Shown piece after piece: positions 52,372-61,036 of a DNA stretch of 64,000 nt. The stretch is from Pseudomonas pisciculturae (GTDB lineage Bacteria > Pseudomonadota > Gammaproteobacteria > Pseudomonadales > Pseudomonadaceae): NCBI RefSeq assembly GCF_015461805.1, contig NZ_JACVZE010000005.1:248001-312000 (forward strand). The letters run 5' to 3'. The notes under the pieces are model-generated. The model saw nothing but the letters and a program-made list of their open reading frames with translations. It was not told the DNA's origin and ran no database searches. Position numbers and translations under genes: made by a program. Positions within the stretch are counted from its first letter, which is position 1; each line of letters starts with the position of its first letter.

Positions 52372-52393
52372 GTATTATGGTATACCATCATAC
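52372..52393. promoter_or_regulatory. GntR operator before the DUF1185 operon
   Basis: A perfect 12-base palindrome ATGGTATACCAT within a 22-base palindrome having one mismatched pair (GTAT ends against ATAC). It fits the FadR-type TGGT-n3-ACCA pattern, and lies in the promoter zone 32 bases before ATG 52425, overlapping a likely -10 (TACCAT 16 bases after TTGTGC). Confidence 0.8.
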
Positions 52394-52424
52394 GCAAACC
52401 ACCCCACATCAGATGGAGCCGCTC

Positions 52425-53015
52425 ATGAGTTTCGAAATTCGCAAAATCGTCAGCTATGTAGAAGAAACCTTTATCGAAGGCGGCAAAGCCTCCGACACCC
52501 CCGTGAAAATGGTCGGTCTGGCCGTGGTGCTGAAAAACCCATGGCTGGGCCGTGGTTTTGTCGAAGACCTGAAACCTGAAATCCGCGCCAACTGCTCCGA
52601 CCTCGGCGCGCTGATGGTCGAGCGCCTGGTGGGCATCATTGGTGGTGCCGAAAACATCGAGGCCTACGGTAAAGCGGCCGTGGTCGGGGCTGATGGCGAG
52701 ATCGAGCACGCCTCGGCAATCATCCACACCCTGCGTTTTGGCAACCACTACCGTGAAGCGGTCAAGGCCAAGAGCTACCTGAGCTTCACCAACAAGCGCG
52801 GCGGCCCGGGTACCTCGATCCAGATCCCGATGATGCACAAGGACGACGAAGGCCTGCGCTCGCACTACATCACCCTGGAAATGCAGATCGAAGACTCGCC
52901 GCGTGCCGACGAAATCGTCGTGGTGCTGGGTTGCGCCGACGGCGGCCGCCTGCACCCACGTATCGGCAACCGCTACATCGACCTGGAAGAACTGGCCGCC
53001 GAAAAGGCCCAGTAA
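52425..53015 (+). CDS. Amino acid synthesis family protein (DUF1185)
   Basis: A 196-residue soluble protein of the DUF1185 (AA_synth) family; no enzymatic activity is established for it in my knowledge. Conserved segments include SYVEETFIEGGKA, VLKNPWLGRGFVEDL, FGNHYREAVKAKSYLSFTNKRGGPGTSIQIPM and the tail RLHPRIGNRYIDLEEL. Related proteins appear beside catabolic genes. It is the first gene after the operator, 43 bases before the alpha/beta hydrolase. ATG 52425 behind GGAG. Confidence 0.82.
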   Translation: MSFEIRKIVSYVEETFIEGGKASDTPVKMVGLAVVLKNPWLGRGFVEDLKPEIRANCSDLGALMVERLVGIIGGAENIEAYGKAAVVGADGEIEHASAIIHTLRFGNHYREAVKAKSYLSFTNKRGGPGTSIQIPMMHKDDEGLRSHYITLEMQIEDSPRADEIVVVLGCADGGRLHPRIGNRYIDLEELAAEKAQ

Positions 53016-53058
53016 GAACGGCTTGACCCCCAATAAAAAAGGCATGCAGGAGCGCTCC

Positions 53059-53892
53059 ATGATTCGGCTCACCGCTGAACGCACCCCGGCTGGCACCAGT
53101 TATCTGGCGACCGGCCAAGGCCAGCCTGTGGTTTTGATCCACGGCGTGGGCCTGAATAAAGAAATGTGGGGCGGGCAAGTCGTTGGCCTGGCCACGAATT
53201 ACCGCGTGATCACCTATGACATGCTCGGCCACGGCGCCAGCCCGCGCCCGGCCGCCGGCACGCCACTGTTGGGCTATGCCGACCAATTGCTGGAACTGCT
53301 CGATCACCTGGAACTGCCCCAGGCCACGGTGATCGGCTTTTCCATGGGCGGCCTGGTCGCCCGGGCGTTTGCCCTGCATTACCCCGAGCGCCTCAAAGGC
53401 TTGGTGGTACTTAACAGCGTGTTCAACCGCAGCCCCGAGCAGCGTGCCGGCGTGATCGCCCGCACCGCCCAGGCCGCCGAACACGGACCGGATGCCAACG
53501 CAGAAGCGGCGCTGTCGCGCTGGTTCAGCCGCGAATACCAGGCGGCCAACCCAGCGCAGATTGCGGCACTGCGCCAAACCCTGGCGGGCAATGATCCCCA
53601 GGGCTACCTCACCACCTATGAGCTGTTTGCGACCCAGGACATGTACCGCGCCGACGATCTCAAGAGCCTGCGCGCTCCCACTCTGGTCGCCACCGGCGAA
53701 CTCGACCCCGGCTCAACCCCGGAAATGGCCCGGCAACTGGCCGATCGTATTCCCGGCGCCACCGTTGCAGTGCTGGCCGAACAACGGCATATGATGCCGG
53801 TAGAATCGCCGCGCCTGGTCAACCAGCTGCTGCTGGGCTTTCTTGACACGGTGTACGCCCAAAACACTCCAATAAAGGGGATCGTTGCATGA
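53059..53892 (+). CDS. Alpha/beta hydrolase (RutD-like placement)
   Basis: A 277-residue cytosolic hydrolase. Nucleophile Ser95 in IGFSMGG; acid in ATGELDPGS; histidine in EQRHMMPVESP. LIHGVGLNKEMW forms the oxyanion loop. In flavin-dependent ring-cleavage pathways such hydrolases release an amide or ester product, for example RutD on aminoacrylate; this role is inferred from its flavin reductase and ALDH neighbours. ATG 53059 behind AGGAG; it overlaps the ALDH gene by 4 bases (ATGA). Confidence 0.85.
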   Translation: MIRLTAERTPAGTSYLATGQGQPVVLIHGVGLNKEMWGGQVVGLATNYRVITYDMLGHGASPRPAAGTPLLGYADQLLELLDHLELPQATVIGFSMGGLVARAFALHYPERLKGLVVLNSVFNRSPEQRAGVIARTAQAAEHGPDANAEAALSRWFSREYQAANPAQIAALRQTLAGNDPQGYLTTYELFATQDMYRADDLKSLRAPTLVATGELDPGSTPEMARQLADRIPGATVAVLAEQRHMMPVESPRLVNQLLLGFLDTVYAQNTPIKGIVA

Positions 53893-55370
53893 CGCTTGAA
53901 CGCTTCCAGATGTGCATCGGCGGTGAATGGGTCGATGCCCTGTCCGGCAAGACCTTCGACAGCCTCAACCCGGCCCTGGCCGAACCTTGGGCGCAACTGC
54001 CCGATGCCGACGAAGCCGACGTGGAGCGCGCCGTACAGGCTGCGCAAACCGCCTTCGACAGCCCGGCCTGGCGCGGCCTAACCGCCACGGCGCGGGGCAA
54101 ATTGCTGCGTCGCCTGGGTGATTTGATCGCCGACAACAAAGAACACCTGGCCCAGCTGGAGAGCCGCGACAACGGCAAGCTGATCCGTGAAACCCGTGGC
54201 CAGGTCAGCTACCTGCCGGAGTTTTTCCACTACACCGCAGGCTTGGCCGACAAGCTCGAAGGCGGCACCCTGCCGCTGGACAAGCCCGACCTGTTTGCCT
54301 ACACCGTGCACGAAGCCATGGGCGTGGTTGCCGCGATCATTCCGTGGAACAGCCCGCTGTACCTAACCGCGATCAAACTCGCTCCAGCCCTGGCAGCGGG
54401 CAATACCATCGTGATCAAACCGTCGGAGCACGCCTCGGCAACCATCCTCGAACTAGCACGCCTGGCCCTCGAAGCCGGCATTCCGCCTGGCGTGGTCAAC
54501 GTGGTCACAGGCTACGGCCCCAGCACCGGCGCCGCCCTCACCCGCCACCCGCTGGTGCGCAAAATCGCCTTTACCGGTGGCGCCGCTACCGCACGCCATG
54601 TAGTGCGCAGCAGCGCGGAGAACTTCGCCAAACTGTCCCTGGAACTGGGCGGCAAGTCGCCGAACATCATCTTTGCCGATGCCGACCTCGACAGCGCCAT
54701 CAACGGTGCGATTGCCGGTATCTATGCCGCGTCCGGGCAAAGTTGCGTGTCCGGTTCGCGCCTGCTGGTGCAGGATGAGATTTACGACGAATTCGTCGAA
54801 CGCCTGGTAGCCCGCGCCCAGCGCATCCGCATCGGCAACCCCCAGGACGATGCCAGCGAAATGGGTCCCATGGCCACCGCGCAGCAGTTGGCTGTGGTCG
54901 AAGGCCTGGTGGCCGATGCCATCGCCGAAGGCGCACGCCTGCGCACCGGCGGCAAACGCCCGCAAAACCTGGGCGAAGGCTGGTTCTATGAGCCGACGTT
55001 GTTCGAGTGCGACCGCAACTCGATGAAGATCATGCAGGAAGAAGTGTTCGGCCCGGTGGCGTCAGTCATCCGGTTCAAGGACGAAGCCGAAGCCCTGGCC
55101 ATCGCCAACGACTCGCAGTTTGGCCTCGCCGCCGGCATCTGGACCCGCGACCTCGGCCGCGCCCACCGCCTGGCCCGGGACGTGCGCTCAGGCATTATCT
55201 GGGTCAACACCTACCGCGCCGTGTCGGCGATGGCGCCGATTGGCGGCTTCAAAAACAGTGGCTATGGACGCGAAAGCGGCATCGATTCGGTACTGGCCTA
55301 CACCGAGCTGAAAACGGTGTGGATCAACCTGTCCCAGGCGCCCATGCCTGACCCATTTGTGATGCGCTAA
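53889..55370 (+). CDS. Aldehyde dehydrogenase
   Basis: A 493-residue NAD(P)-dependent ALDH. Catalytic Cys286 in ASGQSCVSGS and general base Glu252 in LELGGKSP; cofactor site IPWNSPLYLT and FTGG. The family is the broad betaine/gamma-aldehyde type; the substrate would be the aldehyde produced by the cluster. Start ATG 53889 overlaps the previous gene. The flavin reductase follows 12 bases later. Confidence 0.93.
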   Translation: MTLERFQMCIGGEWVDALSGKTFDSLNPALAEPWAQLPDADEADVERAVQAAQTAFDSPAWRGLTATARGKLLRRLGDLIADNKEHLAQLESRDNGKLIRETRGQVSYLPEFFHYTAGLADKLEGGTLPLDKPDLFAYTVHEAMGVVAAIIPWNSPLYLTAIKLAPALAAGNTIVIKPSEHASATILELARLALEAGIPPGVVNVVTGYGPSTGAALTRHPLVRKIAFTGGAATARHVVRSSAENFAKLSLELGGKSPNIIFADADLDSAINGAIAGIYAASGQSCVSGSRLLVQDEIYDEFVERLVARAQRIRIGNPQDDASEMGPMATAQQLAVVEGLVADAIAEGARLRTGGKRPQNLGEGWFYEPTLFECDRNSMKIMQEEVFGPVASVIRFKDEAEALAIANDSQFGLAAGIWTRDLGRAHRLARDVRSGIIWVNTYRAVSAMAPIGGFKNSGYGRESGIDSVLAYTELKTVWINLSQAPMPDPFVMR

Positions 55371-55382
55371 GAGGCCCCTGCC

Positions 55383-55868
55383 ATGATCGAACCCGGCATT
55401 TACAAAGACGTGATGAGCTCGTTCCCGTCCGGCGTCACGGTGGTCACCACCCTCGACCCGGACGGCGGCATCGTCGGCATTACCGCCAGTGCGTTCAGCG
55501 CGCTGTCGATTGACCCGGCGCTGGTGCTGTTCTGCCCCAACTACGCCTCCGACACCTACCCGATCCTGCGCGACAGCAAGCGCTTTGCAATCCACCTGCT
55601 GTCCGCCGACCAGACCGCCGAAGCCTATGCCTTCGCCGGTAAGGGCAAGGAAAAGGCCAAAGGCATCGAGTGGCAGTTGAGCGAGCTGGGCAACCCCTTG
55701 CTGGCCAACGCGACGGCAATCATCGAGTGTGAACTGTGGCGTGAATACGACGGCGGTGATCACGCGATCATCGTCGGCGCGGTGAAGAACCTGATTCTGC
55801 CTGCGCAGCCGGTCACGCCGATGGTCTACCACAAGGGTAAGCTGGGTCCGTTGCCAGCCCTGGCTTAA
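55383..55868 (+). CDS. NAD(P)H:flavin reductase (HpaC/RutF type)
   Basis: A 161-residue FMN-binding split-barrel protein. SSFPSGVTVVTT and GITASAFSALSIDPALVLFC are diagnostic of flavin reductases that supply reduced FMN or FAD to a separate monooxygenase; DHAIIVGAVKNL ends the barrel. No partner oxygenase is encoded in this window, which is the striking gap in the cluster. ATG 55383 follows the ALDH stop by 12 bases. Confidence 0.88.
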   Translation: MIEPGIYKDVMSSFPSGVTVVTTLDPDGGIVGITASAFSALSIDPALVLFCPNYASDTYPILRDSKRFAIHLLSADQTAEAYAFAGKGKEKAKGIEWQLSELGNPLLANATAIIECELWREYDGGDHAIIVGAVKNLILPAQPVTPMVYHKGKLGPLPALA

Positions 55869-55982
55869 GGCGTATTGGGGGCTGTGCGGGCTTGTCGCTT
55901 AAAGAACGCAGCGTGATAAACTCGCCGACACTTTCGGCCCATAGTCGGCCCCCAGTTAACCGTTACAGACAGAGCAGCCCCC

Positions 55983-56735
55983 ATGAAACGCGCGCCCCTC
56001 GACGACAGCTTCAAGGTCAACCACAACCCGGTCACCCTGCGGGAAATCGTGCTGGAGAAACTGCGCAGCGCGATCATGAACTTTCAGCTGCTGCCGGGCG
56101 ACCGCCTGGTGGAGCGCGACCTGTGCGACCGCCTTGGCGTCAGCCGCACTTCGGTACGCGAAGCCTTGCGTCACCTGGAGTCCGAAGGCCTGGTGGAATT
56201 CGCCGATGCCAAGGGCCCGCAGGTGGCAATCATCACCCTGGCCGATGCGGTCGATATCTATGAACTGCGTTGCGTGCTCGAAGGCTTGATCGTGCAGCTG
56301 TTCACCCTGCGCGCCAAGGCCAAGGACATCAAGGCCCTGGAAAAAGCCCTGGAAGACAACCGCAAGGCCCTCAAGGACGGCGAGTTGCAACAGGTGATCG
56401 ACTCGGTGCAAGGCTTCTATGACGTGCTGCTGGAAGGTTCCGGCAACCACGTCGCCGCCACCCAGCTGCGTCAGTTGCAGGCGCGTATCAGCTACCTGCG
56501 CGCCACCTCGGTGTCCCAGGAAAACCGCCGCGACGCCAGCAACCAGGAAATGGAACGCATGGTCGAGGCGATCAAAAGCCGCGACCCGCTGGCCGCCCAC
56601 CAGGCCTGTGTCGACCACGTACGCGCCGCTGCCGCCGTGGCCCTGGACTACCTCAAGCGCAAACAGGAAGAAACCGGCAAGCTGCCGGAAATCACCCTGC
56701 CCATCGCCCTCAAAGAACCACGCATAGGTCACTGA
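55983..56735 (+). CDS. GntR-family (FCD) regulator
   Basis: A 250-residue FadR/FCD regulator. Winged helix: LREIVLEKLRSAIMNFQLLPGDRLVERDLCDRLGVSRTSVREALRHLESEGLV. The FCD ligand domain has ELRCVLEGLIVQLF and the late AHQACVDHVRAA metal-histidine helix. It is the only FadR-type protein in the window and the obvious reader of the TGGTATACCA operators at 52372, 58631 and 59821. Whether it represses or activates, and its ligand, are unknown. Confidence 0.92.
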   Translation: MKRAPLDDSFKVNHNPVTLREIVLEKLRSAIMNFQLLPGDRLVERDLCDRLGVSRTSVREALRHLESEGLVEFADAKGPQVAIITLADAVDIYELRCVLEGLIVQLFTLRAKAKDIKALEKALEDNRKALKDGELQQVIDSVQGFYDVLLEGSGNHVAATQLRQLQARISYLRATSVSQENRRDASNQEMERMVEAIKSRDPLAAHQACVDHVRAAAAVALDYLKRKQEETGKLPEITLPIALKEPRIGH

Positions 56736-56737
56736 CC

Positions 56738-57301
56738 GTGCCTAGCCCCAGTTTTTGCCCGACCTGCGGCGGCAGTGACTTAGGTCACCAGCTGCCACCG
56801 GGCGACACCCATGAGCGCCTGATGTGCCGGGGCTGCGGCTATATCCACTACATCAACCCCAAGATTATTGCCGGCTGCATCATTGAGCAGGACGGCAAGT
56901 ACCTGTTGTGCCAACGGGCTATCCCACCGCGCCCCGGCACCTGGACGCTACCGGCCGGTTTTATGGAAGGTGGTGAGACCACCGAGCAGGCTGCACTGCG
57001 GGAGGTCTGGGAAGAGAGTGGCGTGCGGGCGGAGATCGTTTCGCCCTACTCTATTTTCAGCGTGCCCAGGATTAGCGAGGTGTACATCATCTTTCGCGCC
57101 ATTGCGCTGGAGATCACTGGGCAGTTTGGGCCGGAGACGTTGGACTACAAGTTTTTCGCGCCTGAGGAGATTCCGTGGGAAAGCATCTACTACCCGGCGA
57201 TCCGGCAGATTCTTGAGCGGTATATCGAGGAGCGGCAGGCTGGGGTGTATGGCATCTACATTGGCAATGATGACAGCGGTAAGATCCATTTCATCCGGTG
57301 A
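56738..57301 (+). CDS. Nudix hydrolase with zinc ribbon
   Basis: A 187-residue Nudix protein with an N-terminal zinc ribbon (CPTCGG, then CRGCGY). The Nudix box reads GFMEGGETTEQAALREVWEESGV, complete with the REVWEE catalytic core. Zinc-ribbon Nudix enzymes cleave FAD, NADH or ADP-ribose pyrophosphates. It starts at GTG 56738, two bases after the GntR stop, so it is in the regulator's operon. Combined with flavin reductase and RibB neighbours, FAD hydrolysis is an attractive guess. Confidence 0.87.
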   Translation: MPSPSFCPTCGGSDLGHQLPPGDTHERLMCRGCGYIHYINPKIIAGCIIEQDGKYLLCQRAIPPRPGTWTLPAGFMEGGETTEQAALREVWEESGVRAEIVSPYSIFSVPRISEVYIIFRAIALEITGQFGPETLDYKFFAPEEIPWESIYYPAIRQILERYIEERQAGVYGIYIGNDDSGKIHFIR

Positions 57302-57326
57302 TTTCCAGGCTCAATCGGATCCAAAT

Positions 57327-57425
57327 GTGGGAGCGGGCTTGCTCGCGAAAGCGGTCTATCAGGCGACTGGTTTTTCTTGGATGTACATCGCTCTAATGTG
57401 GGAGCTGGCTTGCCTGCGATAGCTA
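57327..57425. repeat. Two REP sequences in the same orientation
   Basis: GTGGGAGCGGGCTTGCTCGCGA at 57327 and GTGGGAGCTGGCTTGCCTGCGAT at 57398, of different subtypes and both left-type, so they are not a REPIN pair. They open the gene-free 57302-58313 interval. Confidence 0.8.
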
Positions 57426-57460
57426 TGTGTTGGGCGCTAGAGGGTTTGGGTCGGAGTACA

Positions 57461-57728
57461 TATCCGTTATCTGGGTAACGGCAGCCTATGGTTCCGCCCT
57501 TACGGCGGGTCACTTTGGAAAAGCCCCAAAGTAACCAAAGGGCTCTTGCCCCACCACTCGGTGTCTCGCCTAGGCTCGACATGCCCTCACTCCGGCTTGA
57601 ATCCGTGGGCCGCCGCCACGCGCCATCCATGGCGCGGGGCGGCTAACCCGGCGTCCTGCCGGGTTACCCACGGATTCAAGCCTGCGTTCGGCCAGCGTGG
57701 TTTAACGGGGCGCTTAAGATCAAAAGCC
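57461..57728. repeat. Left copy of a long inverted repeat (about 270 bases)
   Basis: Begins TATCCGTTATCTGGGTAACGGC and runs to AGATCAAAAGCC. It is homologous, with scattered differences, to the reverse complement of 58021-58294. It contains internal hairpins, including an ACCCGGCGTCCTGCCGGGTT stem near 57648-57667. Similar long repeats recur in Pseudomonas genomes. No coding potential is visible. Confidence 0.8.
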
Positions 57729-57736
57729 AAATCAAA

Positions 57737-57847
<111 letters not shown>

Positions 57848-57882
57848 AGATCACTTTCTACCTGATACATGGAGATCAAAAT

Positions 57883-57970
57883 GTGGGAGGGGGCTTGCTC
57901 CCGATTGCGGTGTGTCAGCTACAAATTTGTTAGCTGAAACTCCCTCATAGGGAGCAAGCCCCCTCCCACA
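57883..57970. repeat. REPIN
   Basis: GTGGGAGGGGGCTTGCTCCCGAT and inverted partner GGGAGCAAGCCCCCTCCCAC, inside the spacer between the two long inverted repeats. Confidence 0.88.
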
Positions 57971-58020
57971 TTTAAATGGTGATCGGCACACACTAACCGG
58001 TCGGCTCTAAGGCCGCCGCG

Positions 58021-58294
58021 CTCTTGCTTTTGATCTGGGATCGCCCCGTCAAACACGCTGGCCGAACGCAGGCTTTGGAGCGTGGGTAACCCGGCAGGAC
58101 GCCGGGTTAGCCGCACTGGGCCATGGATGGCCCATTGCGGCGGCCCACGCTCCAAAGCCGGAGTGAGGGCATGCCGAGCCGAAGCGAGGCACCGAGTGTT
58201 GGGGCGAAGGCCTTTTGCTTACTTTTGGGCCTTTCCAAAAGTGAGTCGCTGTAAGAGCGAAACCATAAGCAGCCGTTACCTAACCAACGGATAT
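58021..58294. repeat. Right copy of the long inverted repeat
   Basis: Reverse complement begins TATCCGTTGGTTAGGTAACGG and contains the same landmarks in the same order as 57461-57728, including the CACTCGGTG, CATGCCCTCACTCCGG and CCGGCGTCCTGCCGGG stretches. It completes a head-to-head pair around a 292-base spacer. Confidence 0.8.
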
Positions 58295-58313
58295 ACACCC
58301 AACAACCAAGCCC

Positions 58314-58604
58314 CTAAACAACCCCTTCCACAATGATGATCTGCGCCTGCGCCACGCCCTCACGATGCGCCTTCGCATCCTGGTACTCCTCAGACTCATA
58401 ACACGCCACCGCCTGCTCATAGCTATCAAACTCGATCACCACATTACGCGCCCGCGCAGGCCCGCCCTCCATCGCCACACTGCGCCCGCCCCTGGCCAGG
58501 AACCGCCCGCCATACTTGGCAAACGCCGCCGGCGCGCGGCTGGTGTACTGGGTGTATTGCTCAGCATCCGCCACATCCACATGGGCAATCCAGTAAGCCT
58601 TCAT
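58314..58604 (-). CDS. DUF1330 family protein
   Basis: A 96-residue ferredoxin-like (dimeric alpha-beta barrel) protein. MKAYWIAHVDVADAEQYTQYTSRAPAAFAKYGGRFLARGG and the tail VIEFDSYEQAVACYESEEYQDAK are typical of DUF1330. No enzyme activity is established; such domains often act on small hydrophobic or aromatic molecules. GAGGA precedes ATG 58604. It is divergent from the ribB-like gene and shares the GntR operator at 58631, so it belongs to the same regulon. Confidence 0.87.
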   Translation of the reverse strand: MKAYWIAHVDVADAEQYTQYTSRAPAAFAKYGGRFLARGGRSVAMEGGPARARNVVIEFDSYEQAVACYESEEYQDAKAHREGVAQAQIIIVEGVV

Positions 58605-58630
58605 TGGAGCATCCTCTTATTCAAATTTTG

Positions 58631-58646
58631 TGGTATACCATAATAC
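58631..58646. promoter_or_regulatory. GntR operator between DUF1330 and the ribB-like gene
   Basis: TGGTATACCATAATAC. Its reverse complement GTATTATGGTATACCA is a 16-base exact match to the operator at 52372. It lies between two divergent starts (58604 and 58675) and can control both. Confidence 0.85.
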
Positions 58647-58674
58647 ATACAACCAACAAATCGAGCACCCTACT

Positions 58675-59784
58675 ATGAGCTTCAACAGCATCGCAGAAAT
58701 CATCGAAGACTACCGCCAGGGCAAGATGGTGCTGCTGGTGGACGACGAAGACCGTGAAAACGAAGGCGACCTGTTGTTGCCCGCTGCCTGCTGCACCGCC
58801 GAGACTATCAGCTTCATGGCCCGCGAAGCCCGTGGCCTGATCTGCCTGACCCTCACTGATGAACACTGCCAACGCCTAGGCCTGGAGCAGATGGTGCCGA
58901 GCAATGGCAGTGTGTTCAGCACCGCGTTTACCGTGTCCATCGAAGCCGCCACCGGGGTCACCACTGGCATTTCTGCCGCCGACCGCGCACGCACGGTCGA
59001 GGCTGCCGTCGCCCCCGATGCCGGCCCTGCCGATATCGTGCAACCCGGCCACATCTTCCCTCTGCGCGCCAAGGACGGCGGCGTGCTCACCCGCGCCGGC
59101 CACACCGAAGCCGGTTGTGACCTGGCACGCCTGGCCGGGCACACGCCAGCCTCGGTGATCGTCGAGGTGATGAACGACGACGGCACCATGGCCCGCCGCC
59201 CCGAACTGGAAGTGTTCGCACGCAAACACGGGATCAAGATCGGCACCATCGCCGACCTGATCCACTACCGCCTGAGCACCGAACGCACCGTGGTGCGTAT
59301 CGGCGAACGCGACCTGCCGACGGTGCACGGCACCTTCCGCCTGATCACCTTTGAAGACCGCATCGACGGTGGTGTGCACATGGCCATGGTGATGGGCCAG
59401 TTGCGCCGCGATGAACCCGCCCTGGTGCGGGTGCATGTGATCGACCCATTGCGCGACCTGGTAGGCGCCGAATACAGCGGCCCGTCGAACTGGACGTTGT
59501 GGGCGGCACTGCAACGTGTCGCCGCCGAAGGCAGTGGCGTGGTGGTGGTGTTGGCCAACCACGAATCCTCCCAGGCACTACTTGAACGTGTGCCGCAACT
59601 GACCCAGACACCCCGCCAATTCAACCGCTCACAATCGCGCATCTATTCCGAGGTCGGCACCGGGGCGCAGATATTGCAAGACCTTGGCGTCGGCAAGTTG
59701 CGTCACCTCGGCCCGCCCCTCAAATACGCCGGGCTGACCGGCTACGACCTGGAAGTGGTCGAGAGCATTCCCTTCACCGAATGA
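58675..59784 (+). CDS. 3,4-dihydroxy-2-butanone-4-phosphate synthase with degenerate GTP cyclohydrolase II domain (RibBX-like)
   Basis: A 369-residue protein. The N-terminal RibB half (1-200) is intact: DDEDRENEGD (23-32) and HTEAGCDLARLAG (143-155). It makes the four-carbon unit of riboflavin from ribulose 5-phosphate. The C-terminal half (200-369) aligns in position with GTP cyclohydrolase II but has no cysteine at all, so it lacks the three zinc ligands of the ECLTGD...RCDCG motif. It should be RibB-active only. It is probably under GntR control, not an FMN riboswitch, and looks like a second copy for a special pathway. Confidence 0.88.
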   Translation: MSFNSIAEIIEDYRQGKMVLLVDDEDRENEGDLLLPAACCTAETISFMAREARGLICLTLTDEHCQRLGLEQMVPSNGSVFSTAFTVSIEAATGVTTGISAADRARTVEAAVAPDAGPADIVQPGHIFPLRAKDGGVLTRAGHTEAGCDLARLAGHTPASVIVEVMNDDGTMARRPELEVFARKHGIKIGTIADLIHYRLSTERTVVRIGERDLPTVHGTFRLITFEDRIDGGVHMAMVMGQLRRDEPALVRVHVIDPLRDLVGAEYSGPSNWTLWAALQRVAAEGSGVVVVLANHESSQALLERVPQLTQTPRQFNRSQSRIYSEVGTGAQILQDLGVGKLRHLGPPLKYAGLTGYDLEVVESIPFTE

Positions 59785-59808
59785 CGGATAACCGGTAAGG
59801 CAAAGTGC

Positions 59809-59836
59809 TTGCACAAAGTTTGGAATACCATAATAT
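59809..59836 (+). promoter_or_regulatory. Sigma-70 promoter of the ABC transporter operon
   Basis: TTGCAC, 16 bases, TAATAT. The GntR operator at 59821 occupies the spacer and -10, so binding would block RNA polymerase. Confidence 0.6.
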
Positions 59837-59845
59837 GATATTCCA
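59821..59845. promoter_or_regulatory. GntR-type operator before the polyamine-type ABC transporter
   Basis: TGGAATA, 11 bases, TATTCCA: an inverted repeat whose left half TGGAATACCATAATAT is a one-base variant of the TGGTATACCATAAT operator at 58631. It overlaps the -10 element. Confidence 0.75.
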
Positions 59846-60010
59846 TAGATCGAACGCTCCAGCCAAGTGCGCCCGCCAGGGAAAGCACCTAATAACAGCC
59901 CTTGGCACGGTCGCCTTTGGGCCCTGATGAAAGGCCCCGTTTTACCTACTGCTCCCGATAGGCGGGCATTACCAAGCCCGCTCAATAACAAAACAAATGA
60001 GGGCGTGAAC
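59846..60010 (+). promoter_or_regulatory. Structured 5' leader of the transporter operon
   Basis: 165 bases between operator and start codon. Two hairpins are visible: GGGCC, 9-base loop, GGCCC followed by CGTTTT (terminator-like, about 59918-59943), and GCGGGC, 8 bases, GCCCGC (about 59963-59982) just before the ribosome site. I do not recognise a known riboswitch; it could be an attenuator. No leader ORF is convincing. Confidence 0.4.
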
Positions 60011-61036
60011 ATGGTGTTGAACAAACGTACAACCGCGGTACTTTTCGCGGGTTTATTGGCCACGGCCAGCCACGCGGCGGTGGCAGCTGAAAGCGTCAAT
60101 TTCGTCAGTTGGGGTGGCAGCACCCAAGACGCGCAAAAGCAGGCCTGGGCAGACCCGTTCAGCAAGGCCAGCGGCATCACAGTGGTACAGGACGGCCCCA
60201 CCGACTACGGCAAACTCAAGGCCATGGTCGAGAGCGGTAACGTGCAGTGGGACGTGGTGGACGTAGAGGCTGACTTCGCCCTGCGCGCCGCCGCTGAAGG
60301 CTTGCTTGAGCCCCTCGATTTCTCGGTGATCCAGCGCGACAAGATCGACCCACGGTTCGTCACCGACCACGGCGTGGGCTCGTTCTTCTTCTCCTTCGTG
60401 CTCGGCTACAACGAAGGCAAGCTCGGCGCTGGCAAACCGCAAGACTGGAGCGCGCTGTTCGACACCAAGACCTACCCCGGCAAACGTGCCCTCTACAAAT
60501 GGCCCAGCCCGGGCGTGCTCGAACTGGCCCTGTTGGCCGACGGCGTGGCCGCCGACAAGCTCTACCCCCTGGACCTGGACCGCGCCTTCAAAAAACTCGA
60601 CACCATCAAGAAAGACATCGTTTGGTGGGGCGGCGGGGCGCAGTCGCAGCAGTTGTTGGCCTCCGGTGAAGTCAGCATGGGCCAGTTCTGGAACGGTCGT
60701 ATCCACGCGCTTCAAGAAGACGGCGCACCGGTGGGCGTGAGCTGGAAGCAGAACCTGGTGATGGCCGACATCCTCGTGGTGCCTAAAGGCAGCAAGAACA
60801 AAGCCGCCGCGATGAAGTTCCTGGCCAACGCCAGCAGCGCCAAGGGCCAGGCCGATTTCTCCAACCTGACCGCTTATGCCCCGGTGAACATCGACAGCGT
60901 GGCGCGCCTGGATTCCGTCCTGGCGCCGAATCTGCCGACGGCGTATGCCAAGGACCAGATCACCCTTGATTTCGCCTACTGGGCCAAGAACGGTCCGGCC
61001 ATTGCGACACGGTGGAATGAATGGCTAGTCAAATGA
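60011..61036 (+). CDS. Polyamine-type ABC substrate-binding protein
   Basis: A 341-residue periplasmic PotD/PotF-like binding protein. Signal peptide of about 26 residues (TTAVLFAGLLATASHAAVAA); the mature start VNFVSWGGSTQDAQKQAW is the PotD-type opening, and VQWDVVDVEADFALRAAAEGLLEPLDF follows. The ligand is unlikely to be simple putrescine, because the acidic aminos of polyamine binders are not clearly conserved; these proteins also bind other small organic amines or acids. First gene of a four-gene operon, coupled to the permease. Confidence 0.87.
   Translation: MVLNKRTTAVLFAGLLATASHAAVAAESVNFVSWGGSTQDAQKQAWADPFSKASGITVVQDGPTDYGKLKAMVESGNVQWDVVDVEADFALRAAAEGLLEPLDFSVIQRDKIDPRFVTDHGVGSFFFSFVLGYNEGKLGAGKPQDWSALFDTKTYPGKRALYKWPSPGVLELALLADGVAADKLYPLDLDRAFKKLDTIKKDIVWWGGGAQSQQLLASGEVSMGQFWNGRIHALQEDGAPVGVSWKQNLVMADILVVPKGSKNKAAAMKFLANASSAKGQADFSNLTAYAPVNIDSVARLDSVLAPNLPTAYAKDQITLDFAYWAKNGPAIATRWNEWLVK

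Noticed and set aside
58294..58675. FMN riboswitch before the ribB-like gene
   Set aside because: Only 70 bases separate the two divergent starts and they are filled by the GntR operator; no RFN-element pattern is seen.
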